From NCBI GenBank assembly GCA_036939755.1, contig JALLAZ010001095.1, forward strand, positions 1 to 20,254: a stretch of DNA of 20,254 bases. Direction: 5' to 3'. The translations under genes and the position numbers were made by a program. Positions 7,469 through 14,940 of this stretch are shown here, one piece after another. The DNA comes from Stephanodiscus triporus (lineage: Eukaryota; Bacillariophyta; Thalassiosirophyceae; Thalassiosirales; Thalassiosiraceae). The notes beneath the pieces were generated by a model. The model was not told where the DNA came from and made no database searches. It saw only the letters and a program-made list of their open reading frames with translations. Numbering within the stretch: the first letter of the stretch is position 1; each line of letters starts with the position of its first letter.

Positions 7469-8755
7469 ATGAAGTTCGCCCTTACCATCCTCGCCTCCGC
7501 TCTGGGATACAGCGCCGCCGCCGGCTCCAACCCCTTCGCGCCCAAGGTGACCGCCAACACCGCCAAGGCCCAGCTCAACGCGAAGCTCATGCGCGGCGCC
7601 ACCCCCGTCCGTAAGCTCCAGGACGAGGAAGAGGAAGCCTGGGCGCTCGACCTGTCGACCTACTCCATCAAGTTCGAGAAGTGCCAGTTCGTGAAACAGT
7701 ACGCGTACAACGGCCAGAACGGCAACAACAACAAGAACAACAAGAACGCGCAGGACATCCTCACTGTCAAGCACTTCGTCGTCTTCCGCCTCTGCCCGGA
7801 CAACTCTTGCGGCACCTGCAACTACAAGTACGGAGAGTACATCATCGACATGGAGTCCTACCTCGAGGCCACCCTTGAGTACAAGCAGCAGGAGCAGGAG
7901 AAGCACTGCGAGTATTGCAACAAATGCGTCGAGATGGAAGCCAACGTCGCCGCTGGCGGCGAGGCCAACGAGGACGAGGCCTGGATGTGCACCAACATCG
8001 ACACCTCCACCTGCTACAGCGAGTGCCAGAACATCGAGAACATGGAGGCCAACGGATACGTCGACGCCAGCGAGTACACCGGGTGCGTCAAGCTCAACGC
8101 CGCCGACGCCGACGGCAACAACTACTACGCCGGCGCCGTCTGCGGATCCTCGAGCAGCTCCAACCAATCCCGCATCAAGATTGGAGTCTTCACCGACCAG
8201 TATTGCACGTACTACGACGATTCCCTGGACATCTCCACCATGTTGACGAACAACGACGGCACCTCCATGGCCCTCAGCTACCACCTCCTCAAGGAGACCT
8301 TCGCCTCCGACACGTGCATCGCGTCGTGCCTCAAGGAGCAGGAGAACAACAACAACAACAACAACAACGGGGAGGCCGCCGCCGCCGAGGTCAGCGAGCT
8401 GTGCGAGACTCTCTACCAGACTTCCGGCAAGTGCGAGTCCGCCCACGGCTTCGCGGACGGCATGAAGACATACGACGAGGCCGACTACGCGAACCAGGAG
8501 CTCAACGAGGAGCTCGTGTGCAACTTCATCACGGCCGTCAAGTCCGGAACCTACGACTTGACGGGGGAGGTCGTCGTCACCGGCGGACGTCACATGGTCA
8601 ACGGCGGGTCCACCACCACCGGGATGCAGAAGTTCAGCCTCACGTTCTTCATCTTGGGCACCGTCGCCCTCGCCGGGTATGCCGCTATGATGCACTCCCA
8701 GCTCACCAAGGGGGCCAAGTCCGAACTCGCCCGTCAAGGGGGTGCCATGGCATAA
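7469..8755 (+). CDS. Secreted Cys-rich single-pass membrane protein B (paralogue of A)
   Basis: 428 aa. The start ATG is followed by MKFALTILASALGYSAAAG, a signal peptide of about 18 residues. R-K-L at 48-50, before an acidic DEEEE stretch, is a candidate R-x-L maturation site. The ectodomain repeats the motif order of protein A: FRLCPDNSC (106-114), YGEYIIDMESYL (121-132), Cys-rich CEYCNKC (147-153), C...C pairs (174-186), YYAGAVC (219-225), GVFTDQYC (239-246), CxxxC (283-287), GKCES (320-324) and VCNF (350-353). It differs in its Asn-rich inserts, NGQNGNNNKNNKN (81-93) and an eight-Asn run (293-300). A transmembrane helix lies at about 389-408, then a basic tail of about 20 residues. Diverging head-to-head from its paralogue suggests co-expression. 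Codon use is strongly GC-ending, consistent with good expression. A role at the cell surface, silica vesicle or wall is inferred; the family is not identified. Confidence 0.88.
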   Translation: MKFALTILASALGYSAAAGSNPFAPKVTANTAKAQLNAKLMRGATPVRKLQDEEEEAWALDLSTYSIKFEKCQFVKQYAYNGQNGNNNKNNKNAQDILTVKHFVVFRLCPDNSCGTCNYKYGEYIIDMESYLEATLEYKQQEQEKHCEYCNKCVEMEANVAAGGEANEDEAWMCTNIDTSTCYSECQNIENMEANGYVDASEYTGCVKLNAADADGNNYYAGAVCGSSSSSNQSRIKIGVFTDQYCTYYDDSLDISTMLTNNDGTSMALSYHLLKETFASDTCIASCLKEQENNNNNNNNGEAAAAEVSELCETLYQTSGKCESAHGFADGMKTYDEADYANQELNEELVCNFITAVKSGTYDLTGEVVVTGGRHMVNGGSTTTGMQKFSLTFFILGTVALAGYAAMMHSQLTKGAKSELARQGGAMA

Positions 8756-8868
8756 GGAGTATTCCTCTTTCGTTTCGTTGCTTCGTTTTAGGTTGAGTCG
8801 TTCATGAAGGGTGGGGGAAGCAGGCGTCAAGGGAGAAGAAAAAGTCCCGGTTTTCCTCCATCTCCTTA

Positions 8869-9149
8869 ATATGAGATTTTGTCGATTGTCTGTTGGAATC
8901 TTTGATCTGTTGACACACTTGTGTAGTGCTTTGCTCTGTAGATTAAAGCCTCGCGCGTAATTGTTTATGTTTAAACTAGCCATCCTTTCCTGTTCGTGGC
9001 CTAAGTTATAGCCTTTGTTTTTGTTGTGTCTGATAGTGATATATTGTAGTGGGGGGGGGAGGTGTATTCATAGGAATGTGAGTTTTTTCATTCTTCGGGG
9101 GAATATTTATGATCTGTTGTCACACTGTGGTAGTGGTTTTGTTTTGTCC
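8869..9149 (+). repeat. Imperfect direct duplication, about 75 bp per copy
   Basis: Copy 1 at about 8869-8940 and copy 2 at about 9074-9149 align around GGAATnTTT..GATCTGTTGnCACAC, followed by similar GTAGTG..TTTG sequence. They carry several substitutions and small indels. The offset is about 205 bases. Probably an old tandem duplication in the 3' flank of gene B. Confidence 0.55.
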
Positions 9150-9610
9150 AGCAGCTTCAATGTGGACCTGAGCCTTGCTCCCAACAACATCATCCTCATC
9201 CAGGCCAGCACGAGTCGCTCTCGGGGGGGTTGATATTCAACACCGAGGAGGGACGAAGTCAGTACTCGAGGAATATTTATTGCTGTTGAGGTCAAGTTAT
9301 TCTTCTATGGTACTATTCTTTCAAGGACTATTACACTGATAAATTGGATCAAGGAAATGATAATTATTGCATATATGAAATTTCTCCAAAAAGTGACAAG
9401 TGCGTGGCCCTACCAGCATGAAGCCCAAGACAAGAAATGATGGATTGCGAGATAAAGCAGTAGGATTGGTTCTTGTTCTATGAAAATCTTACACTACATT
9501 TGCATTTGTTTATTGGCTAAATTTACATGCCCGTGTTGCAAATTTGAAATCCGGACATAATATTTGGAGATGATGTTGTGGATGGCATGCTCTGATCGAA
9601 TAGCCAAGTT

Positions 9611-9665
9611 AATATTGGAACAGCTTGAGATTAATTATTATGCCGAGCATTGCCATTGCTGGAGC
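9611..9665 (+). repeat. Exact 55-bp direct repeat, copy 1
   Basis: Begins AATATTGGAACAGC and ends CATTGCTGGAGC. It is identical over all 55 bases to 9921-9975, 310 bases downstream. Both flanking bases differ, so the boundaries are sharp. Confidence 0.95.
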
Positions 9666-9920
9666 TCGGCTACTGAGTCAATAAAAGTGGAATGTGACAG
9701 GAAGCACCTTGTCAGGCTCCTCTGGATAGGTTTACATGTAGACCTATTACAGCCAAAACCCAATACCACGGCCATTTCCAGATGAAAAATCAACTTGTCA
9801 AAATAGTTCCTGATTAGGTATCGTAGCTATCCATCATGTTGAATACTTCATTGCAAATCACAACTGAAAGAGTGACACACCACATCGTAAATATCGAATT
9901 TCATTTTTAATAGCATTTTA

Positions 9921-9975
9921 AATATTGGAACAGCTTGAGATTAATTATTATGCCGAGCATTGCCATTGCTGGAGC
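9921..9975 (+). repeat. Exact 55-bp direct repeat, copy 2
   Basis: Second identical copy of 9611-9665. It is followed after six bases by a run of 17 Cs. Exact identity in otherwise drifting sequence indicates a recent duplication or the ends of an inserted unit. Confidence 0.95.
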
Positions 9976-9981
9976 ATTTCT

Positions 9982-9998
9982 CCCCCCCCCCCCCCCCC
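9982..9998 (+). repeat. C17 homopolymer
   Basis: An uninterrupted run of 17 Cs next to the second 55-bp repeat. Its length is likely to vary or be misread in sequencing. Confidence 0.9.
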
Positions 9999-10034
9999 GC
10001 GCGATTTTTCATTGCCCCTGTCCATTGTCCCACC

Positions 10035-12707
10035 TCATTTCGAATTTCGATTATTTCTGTTTCTATTTCTTATACGGCAACGTTTCCTCTCTGGCGATAA
10101 CAGAGAATCACCTCTGTTGCTGCTGTTCTTGTCTCCGCTACTATTGCCAACATCAGTAGCATTCTTGTTGCTGCGGCCATTTTTGTTGTCATTGTCCTTG
10201 CCATTACCATCAACAACGACATCACACTGTGCTCCTCCTTGGATGATATCATGTACTTCATTGCTTTTATTAGCTGTGTTGTTTCTGCTGATCCCGTCGA
10301 CGTCACCACCATTTTTACGCTTGCGTTCACCCTCCTCGTTATTTTTACTGTTCTTTAAGCCATTATGCTGTTGGGTACCATCGCGGTGGTGACGATTACG
10401 TTCGCGATCACGTTCACTGCGTTCATTCGAGCGTGATTTGGAACGTCTTGATTTCGACAAATAAGATTGTTTGCTGCCATTATCGCCACCACTGTTGTTG
10501 GGACCATGGCGTTCTTGCAGCTGCTGTTGTTCCATGATGGCAACCGCGGACGTTGATGATTTTTTTGACTTACTAGTACTGGTCTGAGAACTGTAGCTCC
10601 TTCTTCCTCTATGATGATCCTGAGGAGGAGGAAGATGACGTCTTCCCACTCCTCCACCTCCACCACTGCCTAGATTGCTGTCGTCAGGACTTAGAGAACG
10701 ATCAACGGCTCTCCTTCTACTGCTGCTTCGATCACCTACTTCGCCGCCACCGCGATCTCTAGATGAACGATGATCCCTGTTGCTGCAAGCAGTCTTGGTA
10801 TTCTCACCAACATCATGGCGATCTCTTGAGTAGCTCCTCCTCCTTTGTTGAGTGGACGATTGACCACGTCCACGTCCACCTCCACGACTCCTACTCCTGG
10901 ATCGGCTGCGACTTTTGCTGCGTCGTCGCCGTTGCTTTTCTCCCCTACCTTCAAGTTGGTGCTCTCGATCAACCCGAGTAGAGTCATCATCATCTCTGCC
11001 CCCTCTTCCTCCGCACTTTCTCCTATCGTCATCTCGATCACGATCACGGTGGCCGCTACGCGATCGCGATCGACTGTTATCGTAACGTGAAGAACGCCCC
11101 CTCTCACTCCTTCTCCTTCTAACCCTATCCCTTTCAACCTCAACTCGATCACGGTCTCGATCACGGTCGCGATCACGGTCACGATCTCTATCACGATCTC
11201 TATCACGATCTCTATCACGATCTCTATCACGATCTCGACCTCGATCACGATCTCGATCACGACTGTAGGATCTATTATTGCTGCCGCCACCTCTGCAACG
11301 CTTACTGCTGCGATGGCGATTGCTGTCATCGTCGTCGTCATCACTGCCTCGTCGACGACGAGTACTGCGAGATCGACTACGACTACTGCCTCCTCGGCGC
11401 TCTCTATCGACACGTCGCGACGATGAGGAAGAGGGGGGTCTGCCGCTGCTTCTATCGCCAAAGACACCACCATTATTAGAGTTGTTTCGTCCAGAATTGT
11501 GATGATCATCATCCATGTTCGGCATGATGGCATTATTATTTTCCCTTCCATTTTCCCAGTCTCTCCCTGATGCCGCTGCTGTTGCTGAAACAATCATCCC
11601 TCTATCTTGTTCTACTCCTATTCGTGAATTCATGCCTCCTCCCCATTCATCATCTTCTCGATTCTGTCTACGTTGACTTGGGTGTTGGTCTAACAGCTTC
11701 TCACCTACACCATTTCTGCTTCCGCCTTCGCTATTGTTGCTGACGCTTCCACCAGATGTCCTAGGTGGAGGAGGAGGTGGTGGAGGAGGTGGGGGCGGAG
11801 GCGGGAACACTGGAGGATGCAGTACAACGACTGGTGGCGGTCTCATGCCATGAATCTGTGACACGCCGAGAGGAGGAGGTGGAGGAGGTGGTGGTGGAGG
11901 TATGCCATATGAATGATGGGGCAAGCCAGGATGCAGTGGATGATGATGATGAGGTTGTTGAGGGTAATTTTGAAATGGATGATGCACTGGATAATAACTT
12001 GGAGGGGGGGGCGGCATCATCATATTGACATTATTGATGTTCATCATCATGCCATTGCCTCCCCCCCCACTGCCACCACCCATCACAACACCACGTCCCC
12101 CTCCTCCTGTACTGCCAACATCTCCTCCTCCTCGATGATGACTAATCCATCCATCATTCTTATCAAACAATTTTTTCGAGGAGTTATGATTGTGATGCTG
12201 TTGGTGCTGATGCTGATAGTGGTGAAGCTTTCCGTTACTACCAGCATTGTTGGACTGCTGCTGCGGTGTCTTCTCACCCCCTTCACCATGATCAATGCCG
12301 CCATCACCATTGCCCATAGCGACATCCAATTCCTCGTCACCATCGCCGTCATAATTATTCGCCATCTCTTGTCTGACAACAGTGTCAAAAGTCCTCCTTG
12401 CCGCCACCATGCATCCCGCGTACAACAATGCGTCAATGCCAACATCTATTTGCCGCTGTTCCTGTAGAGGCAATTTGTCGTACCATTGCTTCCCCGGAGA
12501 AAAAGCTACGATGAGGGAGGAAGGGTGTTTGCTGATGTCATTCTTGCTGTTGTTCTGCTGTGAATGATAACGGGATATTGCCGCGCGCAATGTGCCCTCG
12601 ACGTCTATTTGGGAGATGGCAGGGGTATTGCTATTGTTGGGAGGATGAGGATTGGATGATTTGGATTTATGGTTGTAGCGACGATGATAATTGGTATGAT
12701 GATTCAT
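10035..12707 (-). CDS. Large RS/RD-repeat protein, probably mRNA-processing related
   Basis: 890 aa, intronless as read, ATG at 12707 and TGA at 10035-10037. Residues 31-116 look folded (IDVEGTLRAAISRYH, WYDKLPLQEQRQIDVGIDAL, AGCMVAARRTFDTVV), but I do not recognise the domain. Residues about 130-340 are Asn/Gly/His-rich with two long poly-Pro tracts (around 280 and 315-328). From about 400 to 800 the chain is an RS-type domain, with SRSRSRS blocks and an almost pure Arg-Asp dipeptide repeat at about 481-526. The tail is ERKRCRIRNRNRNNR. Such low-complexity RS/RD domains are typical of nuclear splicing and 3'-processing proteins, where Arg-Asp blocks mimic phosphorylated RS. No RRM or other RNA-binding fold is visible, so this is a function by analogy. 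The long uninterrupted frame with simple-sequence coding argues for a real gene; antisense ORFs are by-products of the repeats. Confidence 0.78.
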   Translation of the reverse strand: MNHHTNYHRRYNHKSKSSNPHPPNNSNTPAISQIDVEGTLRAAISRYHSQQNNSKNDISKHPSSLIVAFSPGKQWYDKLPLQEQRQIDVGIDALLYAGCMVAARRTFDTVVRQEMANNYDGDGDEELDVAMGNGDGGIDHGEGGEKTPQQQSNNAGSNGKLHHYQHQHQQHHNHNSSKKLFDKNDGWISHHRGGGDVGSTGGGGRGVVMGGGSGGGGNGMMMNINNVNMMMPPPPPSYYPVHHPFQNYPQQPHHHHPLHPGLPHHSYGIPPPPPPPPPPLGVSQIHGMRPPPVVVLHPPVFPPPPPPPPPPPPPPRTSGGSVSNNSEGGSRNGVGEKLLDQHPSQRRQNREDDEWGGGMNSRIGVEQDRGMIVSATAAASGRDWENGRENNNAIMPNMDDDHHNSGRNNSNNGGVFGDRSSGRPPSSSSSRRVDRERRGGSSRSRSRSTRRRRGSDDDDDDSNRHRSSKRCRGGGSNNRSYSRDRDRDRGRDRDRDRDRDRDRDRDRDRDRDRDRDRDRDRVEVERDRVRRRRSERGRSSRYDNSRSRSRSGHRDRDRDDDRRKCGGRGGRDDDDSTRVDREHQLEGRGEKQRRRRSKSRSRSRSRSRGGGRGRGQSSTQQRRRSYSRDRHDVGENTKTACSNRDHRSSRDRGGGEVGDRSSSRRRAVDRSLSPDDSNLGSGGGGGVGRRHLPPPQDHHRGRRSYSSQTSTSKSKKSSTSAVAIMEQQQLQERHGPNNSGGDNGSKQSYLSKSRRSKSRSNERSERDRERNRHHRDGTQQHNGLKNSKNNEEGERKRKNGGDVDGISRNNTANKSNEVHDIIQGGAQCDVVVDGNGKDNDNKNGRSNKNATDVGNSSGDKNSSNRGDSLLSPERKRCRIRNRNRNNRNSK
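11179..11238 (+). repeat. Five tandem copies of a 12-bp unit (coding)
   Basis: The unit is TCACGATCTCTA, four exact copies plus one with a final change, inside a wider CGATCA/CGATCT-rich region. On the minus strand it codes the RDRD repeat of the RS protein. It probably expands by slippage. Confidence 0.9.
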
Positions 12708-13160
12708 AGCTTGTTGGTGTCCGTTCCTAATTTTCGTCTCTATCCGTTTTTCTTTCCTATCGGTTCCGCATTTTCACATCACCTCTTTCCTTCACTTCAT
12801 TCCCTCAGCTGATTTTCATAGAGTGGGATAGACAGATATTATGGGTCAGAGAGAAAGATACGCAAGATAGGGGGGAGGGGGGCAGGAGGCAACGCTTTAA
12901 TTTTCAAAAGAAAAAGATGGTGGCTCGGATTTTAGATGCCGCCGCCAACTTACCTTTTATACAAAAATGACTCCGGTAGATTTTGCGGACCACCCTTCAC
13001 TGTGTCTCTCTGCTAGCTTGTCGTCAAAATCACCAGGACTTAGGCGAGGCGGTTAACACGCTTTTTTTGTGCAGGAGAAGCCTTTTATTCACCCCCCCCT
13101 AAAACACAGCCTCCGATCATCAGTGTGTCCTTCCTCGGCTTGTGCCAGACCCGGTTGATC
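12708..13160. promoter_or_regulatory. Upstream region of the RS-protein gene
   Basis: 453 bases upstream of the minus-strand start. The part near the ATG is T-rich on the plus strand (purine-rich in the sense of the gene). A G-rich stretch (GGGGGGAGGGGGGC) lies at about 12870-12885. No gene is seen. A promoter role is inferred from position. Confidence 0.35.
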
Positions 13161-14397
13161 ATGTGTAGAGATAGTGGTCGAGACGTGTAAACCAGGCGCC
13201 GGCCAGGGCGGTGATAATTTTTGGCACACAATCGATCTACGTACTAGACACCTTGAGTGTACCCATCCCAGTACAAAAAGCTCTCTGGTCCAAATCACCA
13301 ATTTGTTGGGGCTCCCTCAGGGGAAAAGTATTGGTCAACAGTGGTCGGGGCTACAGCCAACCGGAACATGATCACCGCCAACAAATATGGGGCCCTAGAG
13401 ACCCATTTGAGGCCCAATATTGTGCTTTGATGTGTCGAATTGATGAGCACCAAACTGATATGCTTTTTGTGGGGGACAATCTATGATTGGCAATAGGCAA
13501 TAGGTTGTAGTTGTATGGCCCTCTAAGTGCTCCTCTGTTTTGGCAATGTGTTTTGGCGATGATGTGCTACCACAGTCACAGCATCGGAGCATTTTGAGGA
13601 CCATACACCCCTATCACCCCCCACACAAAAAGTTTATCCGCTTGCTTGGGCTTGGGTGATCGTCCCCTATCATCGATCCGATGCATTGGCATTGGATCAG
13701 GATAAAAAGCCTCTTGTGCTTATGGGTCTCCAGGTCTAGGGGCACATTGTAGTATGTATGTCCTACGAAAATAATATTTTGTATTTGTTGTGATTTCCAA
13801 CCTGACCACTGTTTTTGCCTTTGACGACGAGCCTGACAATTGCTGCACTCTTGCACGCAGACTTGCCCGTTGCGGATGCCCTCACCCCAAAGATCATCAC
13901 CATGGTGTGGGGGAAAACGAAGTGCACAACCTTGGCAGACTGCTAGGAGATCTCGCCCTCACCAGACGTTGGCTCATCCCACTCGCTAGTGTGGCCAACA
14001 AACCTTCCATCTGTGGCTCACCACTACCTTCAATGGTGGAATGATCATTCCTCCTGATGCCCTACAACACCTTCCTTCTGGGGTGCAAGACATCCTGGTA
14101 CAACTACAACTCACCCAAAGCAACACTGCTGCCATCTATGTCCGTGAACCTCACTCCAGACACAACCACATTTGTATCCTTCAACATAGCCTACATCAAG
14201 ATCCACTCAATCCTCTCTCCTCCAACTTTGAGGACATTATTGTTGGCTGGTATTGTGATCTTCTTCTTGGTGGTAACCATTCCACAGACTCCCCCGGACT
14301 GAAATCTTATTTTTGCCGCCTACGGTCTCTATCCACCCACTACTTAAAAACACAATCTACATATTGTCAAAAATGTACCACCCCTCTTCCCCTGTAG
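13161..14397 (+). pseudogene. Unassigned decayed coding-like region upstream of the RT element
   Basis: Several forward fragments read like protein but share no single frame. They are GAGQGGDNFWHTIDLRT (about 13190-13245), VNSGRGYSQPEHDHRQQ (about 13330-13383), TVFAFDDEPDNCCTLARRL (from about 13805), NEVHNLGRLLGDLALTRRW (about 13916-13975) and, in another frame, TFHLWLTTTFNGGMIIPPD through LKSYFCRLRSL to TAG at 14395-14397. Minus-strand fragments with Cys/His pairs also exist (13395-13856). I recognise no family. Lying in the same orientation just before the reverse-transcriptase pseudogene, it could be an eroded first ORF of that element or another transposon. Weak evidence; no start is proposed. 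Confidence 0.3.
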
Positions 14398-14940
14398 CTC
14401 CCAAATAACAGTCTTTTTCAATGGCTTTGCAAAAATTGATAACTCATTTCAGATACCATAAAGCAGGAGAATTCTTTAACAAGGGCTCTACAAGCCCATT
14501 GACATTGAATCTGGAGATAGGAAAAATATCCAGCTCATAATCCTTTCATGGTAGCGATTAAAATTATTATTATTACTACATAGATTTTAGTAGTACATCC
14601 TTGACATCTGATTCTGATGGTGTTTAGCTGGTTCTTATGCCCTGACTTACATATACCTATGTACTTAAGGTATTTTAGGTTTAGGTTCCTACTCTTACTG
14701 TATGTTTGACCTCAATTTACCCCTAAATTGAGGGAGCTTCATTTGCCACGGTCGAAGGTATTCTTCTCGGGCTCCTACTGTGCCGTGCCATCTTCTGGTA
14801 AAAAACATCGTTTAACTAGAGTTGTATCACTAAGATCAATCATATCTCAGCCAATATTGATGTCCAGACAATGCCCTAGCTTTGACTTATTATTTTTTTG
14901 ACCTGCCCAACAATTCTTGCCGCAACAACATCTCCTGACC
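14398..14940. other. AT-rich spacer inside the repeat territory
   Basis: 543 bases with no coding signal. It holds a perfect 10-bp stem hairpin (14710-14733) and an ATT-rich stretch near 14560. It could be the 5' untranslated part of the RT element. Confidence 0.4.
14710..14733. repeat. Perfect hairpin, 10-bp stem, 4-nt loop
   Basis: CCTCAATTTA and TAAATTGAGG are exact inverted copies around CCCC. It lies about 210 bases before the first Met of the RT element. No function can be assigned. Confidence 0.7.

Larger units (their letters stand above)
8756..10034. other. Long non-coding interval with decayed repeats
   Basis: 1,279 bases between protein B and the stop of the RS-protein gene. The left part must contain the 3' UTR of B. 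It holds an imperfect local duplication (8869-8940 and 9074-9149), an exact 55-bp direct repeat (9611-9665 and 9921-9975) and a C17 run (9982-9998). Small ORFs here are AT-rich, have no recognisable motifs and are not supported. Confidence 0.6.

Noticed and set aside
7463..8983. 506-aa minus-strand ORF over secreted protein B.
   Set aside because: Val/Leu/Gly-rich antisense of GC3-biased coding DNA; the plus strand has signal peptide, Cys motifs and membrane helix.
9564..9785. 73-aa ORF overlapping the first 55-bp repeat.
   Set aside because: Short, AT-rich and partly made of the repeat; the second repeat copy does not preserve the rest of the frame, and no motif is seen.
11179..11238. Regular short repeats as a possible CRISPR array.
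   Set aside because: The 12-bp units are directly tandem with no spacers, and they code the RD repeat of a eukaryotic protein.
10736..11593. 285-aa alternative minus frame within the RS gene.
   Set aside because: Its IVIEIVIE pattern is the CGATCA/CGATCT repeat read in the wrong frame.
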